NCBI GenBank assembly: GCA_942159475.1
Contig: OW804095.1
Span: 53,844,773-53,908,772, forward strand
Length of the DNA: 64,000 bases
Source of the DNA: Sthenelais limicola
Lineage: Eukaryota > Annelida > Polychaeta > Phyllodocida > Sigalionidae
Reading direction: 5' to 3'
The notes below the pieces were generated by a model. That model searched no databases, was not told where the DNA came from, and saw only the letters and a list, made by a program, of their open reading frames with translations. This document shows positions 1-11,733 of this stretch, piece by piece. The translations under genes were made by a program, and so were the position numbers. Positions within the stretch are counted from its first letter, which is position 1. Every line of letters starts with the position of its first letter.

Positions 1-1059
1 GCGAACGCCACGCCATAAATGTACAGCGATTATTAGAGAGGGGGCCCCGGGTCTGCAAAAGCTTTCTCGCACTCATTTTCCTACAAACGTATCCATCCAG
101 GCACATCAATAGCCAGCAAAATAACAAAGCTATACTTGAGTTAAGTCAGTTTAACCGAAATGCACACAAGTAAATGACAATCTTTGTTCAAATTACGTTA
201 ACACTAGCGTGAATGGGGACTGCATATCGGCCGATCGACCGACCGTGAAAGTTGGGCCACATGACTGAAATGTATGGGAAATGATACGTAAGGCTTCTCA
301 TAGTGTATTGAGCACGCTCCTTCCGGTCAGACACTTCCGTCTTTGCAACTAACAACAAACAACTAGCCTAGGATTATCACGTGCATGTATTGCTGTCATA
401 TTCCATGTAGAAACTCCGTGATTATTCCATTAAAAAGGTAACGAAATATAGATTCTTCTCCTGAAGTCTAAAATCTGCAGGGGTTTTATGGCATTGCCAT
501 AAAGACGCCTGCAGACCAAGCAAAACACCGAGTCAACTCGTTCCCAGTGGCCAAGTTTAGCCGGGTCCCCCGGCTCTGCAGTCGCCGAAACCATAATTTT
601 AAAAGCTTTGATCAACGATACCAACAACGATATAACAAATACAGCGGCCGGAAAATATTCTACTAAACTAACCAGCCACCGATGTTACCATACACCTACA
701 CAACACAAATTCTCGCGCGGATACTTTCTAGACTGTTGCCTCCCCGTTTTACATGGGGCGCCCTGCTTGACGTACATATATGTATGATGGACGGAGTGGG
801 TTGGGGTTGGGGGTCGGGGGTTAGAGAAAATGAGCTTAGTGTGATTCGGGGCTAAGCCAGACAATCATTAAATAATTATTAATGATAATACTTCAGATTA
901 TGCCAAACACAATGAATTAGTCCATCTTGAAACATACATCTTTTCTTATTTATATGGTACCCGTCTGTGATGGTTGTCATTCGAAATGGCGCCATCAAGC
1001 ACATATTGTCGATAGTATTCTTTAAATATCAGTATCCCAAGGTCTATCCCCCTTTCTCA
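1..1059. other. Intergenic, G-quadruplex motif inside
   Basis: I see no convincing gene here. The only structured feature is at about 798-822, where four G runs (3, 4, 5 and 5 Gs) are separated by two-base spacers TT, TT and TC and followed by TTAG. This fits the G-quadruplex consensus with very short loops. Short open frames around 430-627 have no splice context and no recognisable domain. Confidence 0.5.
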
Positions 1060-1180
1060 TCCTCCTTCCATCCCTCCCTCTCCCACAGCTACTCTTTCAA
1101 TTCCTCTCTCCTTTCTCCCTGAGTATCTATCCCTCCTTCTTCCTCTTCCTCTCGCCCACCTCCCTAGCCTCTCTCTCCCT
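1060..1180. repeat. Pyrimidine-rich low-complexity tract
   Basis: About 120 bases are almost purely C and T (runs such as CCATCCCTCCCTCTCCCAC). The open frame that starts just downstream (1180-1464) gets its Ser/Pro/Leu-rich composition from this kind of sequence, and I do not treat it as a gene. Confidence 0.6.
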
Positions 1181-1464
1181 TGATATATATACTTTTTAAA
1201 GATTTTTATTGCATACAATTTCGTGGACAAGTCCCGATATTCTCATGCGATACAATCCATATAAATATATCTCCATCTCCTCATACTATTCTCCCTCTAT
1301 TTCAATCTTGCTCTTCCTACCCCTCTTCACCCTCTCCCATAATATTATGTTACTCACTTGCTCATTTGGAGCATGATGTCAATGATGAAGTAGGTCAGGG
1401 AACCCCAGAGCAAGAAATCAGCAATGAGCATTATGCCCCTTTTTTATTCATAGATTTATGGTAA

Positions 1465-2328
1465 TCTGAAAATAGAGTATCAGTAGAGTAGACATACACC
1501 CATCATTGATTAGAATCTGATCTGAACCCATCCTGATATGATTACAGATGGTGTTAATCTCAGATAAATCAGCAGCAGGAGAGCATGGCTTTAAGATCAC
1601 ATCTCCGATTATCTCACTAAGCTCACTGGTCTTGCTTCTGTAGCAATGCATCACCAACTCTTCATGGCTGTGTTATGTAACAAGTTTGCCCATCTCTGCC
1701 CATAAGACTATCAACTGACTGTCTGATTACCGTATAACCTCCAATAAAAGTGCTCCACCAATAAGAGTCAGGATAATTATTATATTCTTACTTATGACAA
1801 TAATTGTCACTTGACTATGGGTTACATGTAACTGAAAACAAAACTGTAATAGAATAATAAAATATCAACTGCAACTTGTTTAGAATATAAATAGGTGATA
1901 TTCACTGTCTTTTTTCCAATGTCGTGATATATTCCTGTTAGATTAATACAGAAAGGACCCATATCATTTGATTAGTAGAACTAAATTCCATATGAAGCAT
2001 TGAAATGGCTGAGTATGAGGGTGTAAAACAGAAAAGGCTTACCCTTTTATAAGTATGAAGATATAGATATAGCTATGGTTTTACTGCATACATTCTGAAA
2101 ATTTAGGAATAATATTTTCGTTATTAAAAAAATTGCAGCCCAATATTTTAAAACTTAAAACCATCTCAAAACCACGCTCCATATTTAGATAGTGTAGTAA
2201 AATAATGAATTTTAACCAGAAAAGTAGCTCCACCTTGTGGATAAGAATACATTACTTTTAATCGATATAATTATATGCACAAATTATATTCAATATATAG
2301 ACATTGTATAAACAAAGGTCATGATGGT
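1465..2328. other. Intergenic, nothing recognised
   Basis: AT-rich sequence with no coding-like segment longer than about 60 codons, no obvious repeat and no promoter cluster that I could see. Confidence 0.4.
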
Positions 2329-2443
2329 TCTGGGTATGACCATATAGTGCCTTTTGTCTCTTTTTCTCTGTCTCCCTCTCCCTTTTTCTATCTCTATTTC
2401 CTTGGTATGATCATAAACTGCCTCCCTCTCAGCTCTCCCGCCC
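2329..2443. repeat. Dispersed pyrimidine-rich repeat, copy A
   Basis: This block matches 14031-14152 over its whole length, including TGCCTTTTGTCTCTTTTTC-type sequence and the end CTCAGCTCTCCCGCCC. It is internally dimeric: each half starts with TGGTAWGAYCATAWA followed by a TGCC pyrimidine stretch. Two nearly identical copies 12 kb apart in one window indicate a dispersed repeat family. No terminal repeats or target duplications are evident. Confidence 0.7.
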
Positions 2444-4249
2444 ATGATATAACCATACTAAATGTGTTGATAAGGGCGTTAAGCAACCAATCTCACTCAC
2501 TCACTTATAAAGGTCATGAAGAGTGCACATGCACATGCACGCCAGCAGCACATGTACCTATACACACACATGTAAGTAGTATATGAAAAGTTGACATATT
2601 GAACGGCAATACTACTACTAATAATAATGGATTCTTTGTTTTGTAAAACTACATGGTACAAAAACACATTCAAGTAGTACTACCTTTATTTTGTGGGTAT
2701 TCACTCCATGATCAGGCCAAGGTAGTTAAATTGGTCGTTGAACATTTGAATCGATTAGATTTTCGTTTTTCATATCTTCTGCCAAGGGTATGTATGAGGA
2801 TATGATTGAGTTACCTTTGTAGGGACAATTCTTTTCTCAGCCTAAAGTTTCTGAAATTTGTGATCTATGATTTGATTCGTTTCTCTTTTTTGCAGGACAA
2901 AAATCTCCGAGTTCTGTCTTTCTGTTGGAGTATAGGCAATCTCGAAAGAGAATGTTGCGCTGGTGCTAATTTTTACGGCTCTAAATTCTGATGTTCTTGA
3001 TATTTTAGTTGCATTAATTAGATAAATATGTAAATGTCTCACAATACCCTGGTTAGACACTCTGTCCTCACCGCATTGCTGTTAGGCTTTACTCTAAGTG
3101 TCAGGGCTATTACGACAGGACCAAAGAAACGAGAGGAGTAGCGAGGTACCTAGTGTGCCTATGGAACCCACCCTTAAGGGCTAGAGCTCTCTATCTTGTA
3201 TATGGCGACATGCTAAGTATTTCAACAGCTTGAGGTCTGACGTGCAACTACCGTGTTCTGCGTCACAGATGAGTAGACAACCCCGCAACACCCGTATTTC
3301 CATCTCACCCATTTGTGACTGAGTATCAGATATTACAAATTATTCAACCGTGTAAACGCAGGTGTTGGACTTATTAATTGGTGTGTCACCCGTCAGTTCT
3401 GTTTTAGATTTAGCAATATATGTTAGGACAGACTACGCCTGTACATACAACCCATTCAAGCGCCTATTCACGCGTACATTGTAGCCAGGTATAGGGTTGA
3501 TGGTTCGGCTAGGACAGACTAGTGCTCATTCAAAAATTAGGTCTGCTGACTTAAATCTGGAAGAGCTCCATTTCTATATTTATACTCACCAACTAACTAA
3601 TGATAGAGATGCGATCCCGTCAAATCTTTAATGAGTTGTTATGACAGATCTAGAAGCGCACTAGTGGTCAATGTGCGTCTGCTGGATATGACAAAGTTGG
3701 ATCGCTGGATAGCACAGTAGTCCAAGCAGATTCAATATTATTATGTTGACCTGGGTGTATATAATTCATGTTTACACATGAACACGCAATGATCCTGTGG
3801 GCTATATAACATCAGCTATGAATCAATATATATGTTGAGAGGATGGTAATTGCGAACATTCTAAAAGATGATGTCAGGGATTGATAAGTAATTTGTATAA
3901 ACAATATAACAAAGGGCATATCTTGAGCATGGAGAGTGACTTATCGTGAAGACAAGCATGCACACCATAGTTCCCATGAGCTGAATTAGACTCTTGGCGC
4001 CCACATATAGGTAACGGCCAATAACATCCCATTTTTAGAATTATGATTCAACCCACGTACCCAATAAACCTAGAAATTATTAAAGCAAATATGCACACTT
4101 TTTTCAAGTATTACTTACTATTGCCATAATTCCCTCTTAATATTAATCTACTGCATGTGCATCAATGATTATGTGGTTCTGACATCTTCCCACAAGAACT
4201 AGTCTAAGATCATTTCCAAAAATTAATTCATGATAACACACTCAACAGG
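2444..4249. other. Intergenic, nothing recognised
   Basis: No gene recognised. The phrase AGGACAGACTA occurs twice (about 3425 and 3512), which may be chance. Bases 3060-3330 are somewhat less AT-rich but have no long open frame. Confidence 0.4.
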
Positions 4250-4680
4250 TGCGGCTGTTTGGAGGAGAAGAGGAAGGAAACAGGGGAAGAGTTGGTGTAT
4301 AGGAGGAGGTGGTGGTGGAAGAGGTGGAGGTGCAGGCGGAGGAGTAGGGTTGGGGTGGGTAGGAGGCAGGCAGAGAAATCGGTATTGGAGGTGTAGTTAA
4401 AGAAGGAGGAGAAAGAAAGGATTGAATTTGTGGTTGAAGAAGAGAACGTGGAAAAGAAGAAGGATGGAGGTGGAGAGAAACGGAGAGAGAAAGACAGTGT
4501 CAGAGATAGAGACAGGGCCGGAGGGAGACAGAAAGAAGGATATAATTCGAGATAGAACAGGGAAAGAGGTGGGGTAGAGACAGAGAAAGGGGGTAGAGAG
4601 ATGAGAGACTATGAAAGCAAGTAAGGAAGGAAAGAAAAGGATATAAAGAAGGGCAGCCCTGTTTAAACTTCCACATTTTC
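4250..4680. repeat. Purine-rich (GA) low-complexity tract
   Basis: More than 400 bases are dominated by A and G, with GGAGGTGGTGGTGGAAGAGG-type sequence at the left and GAGAGA-type sequence at the right. The minus-strand open frame 4500-4685 (Leu/Ser/Pro-rich) is a by-product of this composition. The tract could form triplex-like DNA but has no identifiable function. Confidence 0.6.
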
Positions 4681-6219
4681 AACACAAATTTTTAAGACAC
4701 AGGGCTCTGTTAAATGAATGAATGAATAAATGAATGAAACATAAATTAAATCTTAACATGAATTGCACACAGAAGCCATAAGCAAATACAATAATTTATA
4801 CTAGAACACTTCATTATCAGAATTCTTCATTCCATACCAGTGGAGATCCTTGTAAGTCTTATGAGGAGATTAAATAATAGGCCCTATTATTAAATAATGT
4901 ATATCCACATTCACAATGAGTTTCATGAAAATGCCCAACAGCAATTTTGGCATTATAGAAACATTAGTGAGCATAATAATGCATAGAGAAATACAAACTT
5001 TTTTTTATAAATAAATCTACAAGGACAGAAGGTAAGTTAAGAAAACATAGTATACAACACCTAGAATCAGTCAGATACTTGAATAAGCACAGTAATTTGG
5101 GTACTAAGGGATTCTCACACTTAGTATGCCTGATGTAGGCAATTGTCTATACATAGAGAAGCTAACATAATTATAATACTGGGCCGATCAGTAGATTTGG
5201 TCAGGAGAAATCAACAGCAACTGCAGTGATCAGCAGGCATGTTACAATATATGGAAATTAAATAGACCATTACCCAAACCCTCCTCAAAGAAGAAATATA
5301 TGCACAAATTTATGAAGATGACTGATCGTAACCCTCGGATTTGGTTTAAAGTATTTATGTTCCTTATACAAACACATCTTATAATACAATTGTGCAGGTA
5401 AGAATTCAACACATAACATTTTAAAGTAACACAATTTCAACCCATCAAAATACTTAACATACACCAGGAACCAACGGGAAATGCTCTGGCTTCTGGAGCT
5501 TAGTGACTAGAAATGTGCAAAGTTGTCCTGCTGGATCCATTGGAGGAACGTACTGGAGTTAGAGAAGAGGAAGTGACCTTTGAGTTAATTTTCGTACTAT
5601 AGAATAAATGTCCATGTCCTTGTGATATATACATGAATATAAAGCTGACGTCAGCCACATTAGTTACATGAAGCACATGAACAAATAATCCAGAGTCTGA
5701 TTGGTGTGGAAGGAAGGTCTATTAAAATCTCTTTCAGACAATAATGATGATAATATTATATAGGGTTAACATTAGAGGTGATCTTCTGGCTGTTGTTGGT
5801 AAAGTGGTGTGTCCAATGGTGGTGTCCCATTGGTTCATGTCACCGCCTGCTGGAACTGGTAAATGACCAGTAGACTAGCAGCTAGCTCCTTCTGATGTTG
5901 TAGGGAGAGTTAGATGGTTATCCCTTGTGGGACTACTACATATATGATGGTGACCATAGAAACTGTTCAGCACTGGACTTTGAGTATTCGTTAGAAATCT
6001 GACGTATCCCCTCTATGTGAGTATCCTTATGTATCCTCAATCAAATGGTGTATCTGCATGTATACTTACTACAGTGGAGTATCTGCGTCTATCTTTAGTG
6101 GTACTGCCCTATGGACACACACCATAATTATTACCATAATACATCGTTGTTGACCGCTGGTTTTCCACTGCCAGCGCTGGCAGTAGTCCAGACTTATTCA
6201 TTAAATGCTCCCTCTGAGG
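4681..6219. other. Intergenic, nothing recognised
   Basis: A TGAA-type tetranucleotide stretch lies at about 4713-4738. A weak imperfect duplication of GTATCTGC with flanking TATC words lies at about 6050-6100. I see no coding segment. Confidence 0.4.
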
Positions 6220-7773
6220 GGTGTGCTGGCAGCAAACGTTAAACGCTTATTAAACGTTGCTCACAACTGCTGACTAAAGCATTTCTCAAACCATACTACA
6301 GCCTTAGAGCAAAGATCCTAGTATCTTTGCTTAGAGTAAGACTCTAAGGATACATCAATTCAATTCAATATCCATATACTTCCCTATTTGGATGCAAATC
6401 CATCGTATATTCAACCATCATTCACAGATAGAAAGCATCAATGTATGTATAACCTTAGCCTAAGTTCTCTTGCTCTAAGACCTGTATATATTTTGACAAG
6501 TGAGTCTAATGCACAAGGGGATCTCTCTATATATTTCTTTTAACCTGAGTTGATCTATTTTTTTAAAACTTTTCTGTATAATGGTATGTTCTTTCTCTCA
6601 CTCAATCACAGGTAGGGCAATGTTCTATTAACCAATATGAAATGGGGGGGGGGGGGGACCACTTTATGCATTTTGAGATTTGCACAAGCATGCAGCTATT
6701 GACTCAGTACATCTGATGCTAAAAAGTGCTTTGTACCCCACCACCCCTTGGCCAGTGTGATGCTATTCATGCAGAATGTTTCCATGGCAATGTTACCATG
6801 ACATTGGATAGTAGAGATATAATACTTTCATCAATTTCAATACAATTGAAAAGATCATACCGGATTAATCACAGGATGCTATTCGTTATGTATTTGTATA
6901 CCGTGTTACTTCTTTTTTTATTGTTAAACTATATTCTTATACGTTTCAAAGGATCTTTCCATTTGGGGCCATCATTCACAATACATGAATAATCAGCCAT
7001 AGCACCCATATTAGGCTTCTTTATACTTTCTAAGATATATTAATGGTCTAAGGATAAAGCTGTGTAAATAGCTGTGTAAATAAACATTATTCACTCGAAC
7101 CCTAAACATTATACCTGACCCAACCTAAAGTATCATTCTCCCATTTAACCCCCTTCCACCTCCTCCTTGACTACATATTGTATTGTATGTAATGTGTTAT
7201 ACTAGCCCGATATATAAAAATTATAACATTATTCTGTATTTTTAAACACATCTGACAAAAAAACAAAGCCACATATTTATTTGACGATATGTGTAACGTT
7301 AGATGTTCCACTTTTGCAGTTATAGTGATCCATTTAAGTGAAAGCCAACAGAAATAGGGGCCACCAGTCGTTGACATAATGGTGCATTGTTACCCTTATT
7401 TTTTGTAGGACCAATGTGTCCCATAGGGCTTGAAACCCTCCCTATTTAAGGGAGCTTAGACCTTCCGACTGCTGAATATAATAAAAAGTATTAACAAATA
7501 CATAACAACAGCAAATATATCCATAGGCTACAATTTATATAAATAGTTAGTTTCTTCCTGATGCTTCTAAAAAATACAGGCACCTGTTTTTGGCGATGGA
7601 GGTGTTCGAGAATCCTTGAAGAACTACCTGAGAACTGGCACAAACATAAAGGCAGAAAAGCTACCAAAGACAAACAATTATATATTGTATTATCATAAAC
7701 GGATGAACAGATGATTGATGATTGAATGAAATAATATAAGGTCATAGTTTCATGTCTACAAAAGCCGCCCTTA
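6220..7773. other. Intergenic; satellite-like fragment and G run
   Basis: At 6220-6262 the words AAACGTT and CGCTTATTAAACGTTGC occur, matching the tandem array at 7774-8250. A run of 14 Gs lies at 6644-6657. The open frames at 6726-6992 and 7491-7745 are rich in Leu, Ile and Tyr, as expected from AT-rich non-coding DNA, and I do not call them. Confidence 0.45.
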
Positions 7774-8250
7774 TTAATTGCATCCTTTGAAGACCTTTAT
7801 AAAAGATGCTGAATGCAGCCCTTATTAACTGCATCAATTGCAACCCCTCTCAACTGTTGTTAATGCAGTGTTTATGAAGTGATTTTAATGCAGTGCTTAT
7901 TAAATGTTTCCCTACTAATGCAGTGCTTATTATCCGTTGCCAAAGCAGCAATTATTGATAATTAAACGTTGCCAATGCAGCAATTATTGATAATTAAACG
8001 TTGCTAATGCAATCGACGATGTGAAAAGGAATGTATATTGAAGAAATTGAATCTTTATCTAAAAACGCTGTTAGGAAGCACTGTATTATTTATAAATTGT
8101 TTACTTGAAGAATGAGATATATCACAGCATGTGAAAATTCTGTCAATGAAAGCTATTAAAATAAAAAAATATTAAACGTTGCAAATGCAGGACTTGATAA
8201 ATGTATCATTTTCGTAAGTCAATAAACGATTATTAAGCAGCGCTTATTAG
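7774..8250. repeat. Degenerate tandem array, ~33-bp unit
   Basis: The words AATGCAG, CTTATTA and AAACGTTGCC recur about every 30-35 bases. The clearest pair lies at 7938-8005, where two adjacent units carrying GCAATTATTGATAATTAAAC are nearly identical. Degenerate units continue to 8172-8250 (TTAAACGTTGCAAATGCAG, then AAGCAGCGCTTATTAG). A detached fragment lies at 6220-6262. This is a small diverged satellite with no coding potential. Confidence 0.65.
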
Positions 8251-8970
8251 TCATTTAGAAAGTGTTTCAGCGCCCATAGGGTGTGTATCTGTATTCATTT
8301 TCAACGAGAGTCAAATATAGACTTGGATAAGATAAAGCACAAGATCTACCCTAGTGCCAGTACTGGTATGATGAGTTGGTATAATGCTACTAGTCCATAT
8401 GCAGCTCTACATGAGCGTAGGTAGGTCTGTGATAGACCCTATATGCGGGCATGGGTCTATGTAAAGACTAATGCTACAGGCACTTGACAGGCAGGCCACC
8501 TGGTGTATGATTGAGTAAACAATAAGAAACCCTGTGTTCACTCCCGGGCTTTGGTGCACACAGCTGCATGGTCGTAGCCCACTCTTTGCTGTTCGTTTGT
8601 ACCATTTCTCAATGCCGTTAATATCTAAATAAATCTGTTTAAAAATTGAAAAAGCCACTGAGGAGAGTCACCCAGGGAGTCTTCATGCCATAGAGTGTGG
8701 GACATTCAGATCCAGGTCATTTATCTCTCCTCACTGGCGCCATGGTGCTTGGCTGTTGGCATCTGGCAACTTCAGCCCTAATAGGGGTCTTCTACGTTTA
8801 GGTAAGAGGTCTCCGCTGAGTGCTCTTAGTTGATAGGAAGGCTGTTTCTATAAACTAAACGTACTCTGCTTAGACCTCTTACAGGCTTATCCTCCAACCT
8901 CAATTGTTTGTTTATAATTGATCATGATGACTCCAATACACATTTTGCATGACCTTGAATTATGCACTCT
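8251..8970. other. Intergenic, nothing recognised
   Basis: No gene, repeat or regulatory cluster recognised. A minus-strand open frame at 8407-8658 has no splice-site context that persuades me. Confidence 0.4.
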
Positions 8971-8974
8971 CCCG

Positions 8975-9330
8975 CCCCCCCCCCCCCCCCCCCCCCCCAC
9001 TTGAGGTAGATATGGACCGCACCCGCGTTCCCGATTTCTCCGGAAAAGGGGTACTTTTGGGGCAGCTGTCTCCGGCCTGAGAATCTTAAAAAAGGGGTGT
9101 ATTTTACTGGTTCACCCGGAGAAAAATAGAAAAAGGGGGTGTACTGGCAGGCCCGGAGAAAAACAGAAAAAGGTTTGTATGGTGGGCCGGAGAAAAACAG
9201 AAAAAGGGGTGTATAGAGAAAGGCAGTAATGGCCAGTTACTTTGGATGAGGGGTAGAAAAACGGGGGAAATGCCATCCAAATCCTTGAAAAGGGGGGTCT
9301 AAAATTGATGGTATTTCCGGAGATAAGGGG
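8975..9330. repeat. Poly(C) run plus GGAGAAAAA minisatellite
   Basis: A run of 24 Cs (8975-8998) is followed by an imperfect tandem array. At least three units start with CCGGAGAAAAACAGAAAAAG or a one-base variant and continue with GGGGTGTA (about 9117-9215). More diverged units with AAAAGGGGTGTA or AAGGGGGTGTTTTT lie on either side (9049-9110, 9285-9330). A run of 13 Gs follows at 9383-9395. The block looks like a composite low-complexity or transposon-end structure rather than a gene. Confidence 0.65.
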
Positions 9331-11217
9331 GTGTTTTTGAAATTAGGGAATGAGCGTTGGTGTCACCCTAATATATCTGAGTGGGGGGGGGGGGGCGGGT
9401 GCACTCTCTTTGCAACATCTTACACTCCCTACCAATGTTCTGTTCTATTCATAGGTCTTCACCAACCATTTGACTATAAATATATGGAATCAATTACCAC
9501 AATACAACTGTTTATTCATAATTCTCGAGGATTTGATTACCCAATACGTGTATAATATAAATATATTATATATATATGCCTTCGCCTTGGTCAATTGATT
9601 AGCCCAATACATATTTGCCTTCGCCTTGGCTTTCAGACACCAGCCAGTCTTTTCGCCTGCAACTAAAGATAATTGCACTAAATAAAGCCCATGGCATGGA
9701 TACTTTTAAAAATATAGAGATTATATACTTTAATCCCGATTTCCTAAGTTATACTTCTAGGGTCAGATGGAAGACCTAACGTTAGATTGTCTAATATTAG
9801 ATTCGCATGTCCTATTCATGTAACTGACAACTTGAATAAAAATTCTATATACATACTTGGTATAGTTACACTTGAAGAGTCATACATGGGATTTACGAAC
9901 CGATGTAACCATGGCAATTAACTGATCATGTATACGCTCCAGTCTTTCGTATATGTCATCACTCTGGCCATATTTTTTTATCACTCTCGCCATATTTAGG
10001 GCGGCCAGATATTTGATAATTCAACATTTATAACACATCATGTCATCAATAGAATTTGGATATCAATCTTATAAAGTAATCTAGAAGGTCTATAATTCTG
10101 ATTCTAGACAAGCTATTTCCTCACCCTCAATGCCTTACCAAACCCGAACATTTTTTTCAGAAGTGACATTTGTACCAAACTGTTCCCTACATTGTAAGCT
10201 CTGATATTATACATACATTAACAGAATTCGCATAGAAATAAAAAGCTATTGGGGTTCAATTGGAGGGATGTCTTTAAAAATATATATATTTATAGATGCC
10301 AAACATATGAATCAACTAGCTAATATGCTAGTAAACCTATGAATTCTTGCAAAAATTCTAGGTACTTGAAATGTATGTCTCTTGCTCTATCACGGCTACT
10401 AATACTGTATACACGTATCCATAATAGTATTAATATACTTTATTATCATCTTTAATTTTTAATCTGAGTATACTGTCGTCTGTGATTCTATCAACTTGTA
10501 AACACTTGTACATATGTGTAATCTCGAATCTCGTCATAAATCAACATTACTGTGATTTTGTCCGGTAACTTTACTTCATATACATATTACATGTTAACTA
10601 GCTCACGAAGCTAAGTATCGTTCCTCATCATAGGATGAGTTCATTTTTGTTACTACTCGTTTTACTTCACTCTACTTTGCTCGACTGTTTTCTTAATCAT
10701 TGTCCCTGAAACGAAATAATGTAATGGCACCCATAGGAAGATCTGGCACGCCAGAATTGGATAGCCAATATTGTTTTGTACCAAAAAAGACAATAAAGAA
10801 TGTTTGAAATTGAAATTGAAATTGAAATAGTGATGAGGGTGGGGGCGGGAGGGGGGGGGGGGCTAATGTAGCGACTCACTTTCTAAGTTGTATTTGGTAT
10901 AGTTACAATTCAAGAGCCAAACAGAATCTAGCACCTCACATACTAGCCATACCAGATTTGAATACCCTCTATTCTAAATTCAGGAATCTTGCTCTGTTGA
11001 AGCAAGTAATTAAGAGTCCACCAGATTCCTAATACTGTAAGAATCCTCTCAGACATCTCAGCAGATTCTTACAGATGTAAGAATCCGCTCAGTCTTTCCA
11101 AATGAAAGTAAAATGTAAGTCTGTCTTAGATGTAAATTCAGAGCTGTGTTCTTCAAGTATAGGAGTCTGCTCGATCCAATGCTGGGGATTAGGGACATAC
11201 CAGCAAGGGGAGGATAA
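9331..11217. other. Intergenic; microsatellite and G4 motif
   Basis: The word TTGCCTTCGCCTTGG is duplicated near 9577 and 9615. A (GAAATT)n microsatellite lies at 10804-10829. A G-rich stretch with quadruplex potential (runs of 3, 5, 3 and 12 Gs) follows at 10836-10862. At 10980-11100 AGATTCTTAC/GTAAGAATC words recur in both orientations. I found no gene. Confidence 0.5.
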
Positions 11218-11733
11218 TAGGTTGCAAATGGGAGCGAACGTTATTGTGAGTGTCCTTGCGAATATAACCAGGCTCGATCACCAATCCAATTGCTTGTAGG
11301 TGTGCATTAGTGGAGGAGGGGGTGTCAAATTTGTTCTCTACCCCGTTCGCAACCTGTCTACATTCGCAACAAAAATCAAAAGCTTTTGATTTTACAAGTT
11401 ACACACAAGTGGAGGAAGCAGGGTGTAAGTGAGAGAACAACATATTTTGATTTGATTCGATATGAAAACATCTTTTTATTTGCCATTAAAAGGTACACTC
11501 ATCTTCTGGATTAATCCATGTTTTCGTCAGTAGCCCTAGTCTTAACCTTTTATACTTTTACTGTTTTCAACATAATTCATTCTAATATATGATAGTGTTT
11601 TTAAGTGATAATTATCAATTTTCCAAGTGTTAACTATATAATGTACATTTACTCGCAAGGTAGTTGTCATGCATTCGCATGTGGCACGTTCGCAATGACG
11701 TTCGCTATGAGGTTAGCTTCAGTTGGCAACCTA
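11218..11733. mobile_element. TA-flanked inverted-repeat element (MITE)
   Basis: The ends are inverted copies: the left starts GGTTGCAAATGGGAGCGAAC and the right, reverse-complemented, starts GGTTGCCAACTG and reaches AGCGAACGTCATTGCGAAC. Each end is flanked by TA (11218-11219 and 11732-11733), the target site used by Tc1/mariner-type transposases. The word GCGAACG and its complement recur inside. A perfect 22-bp palindrome centred on AAAAGCTTTT lies near 11370. No transposase coding is visible, so this is a non-autonomous element. The open frame 11102-11299 crosses its left boundary and is not a gene. Confidence 0.6.

Noticed and set aside
1180..1464. Plus-strand open frame of 94 codons
   Set aside because: It lies at the edge of a pyrimidine-rich tract, and the Ser/Pro/Leu content follows from that. 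There is no other support.
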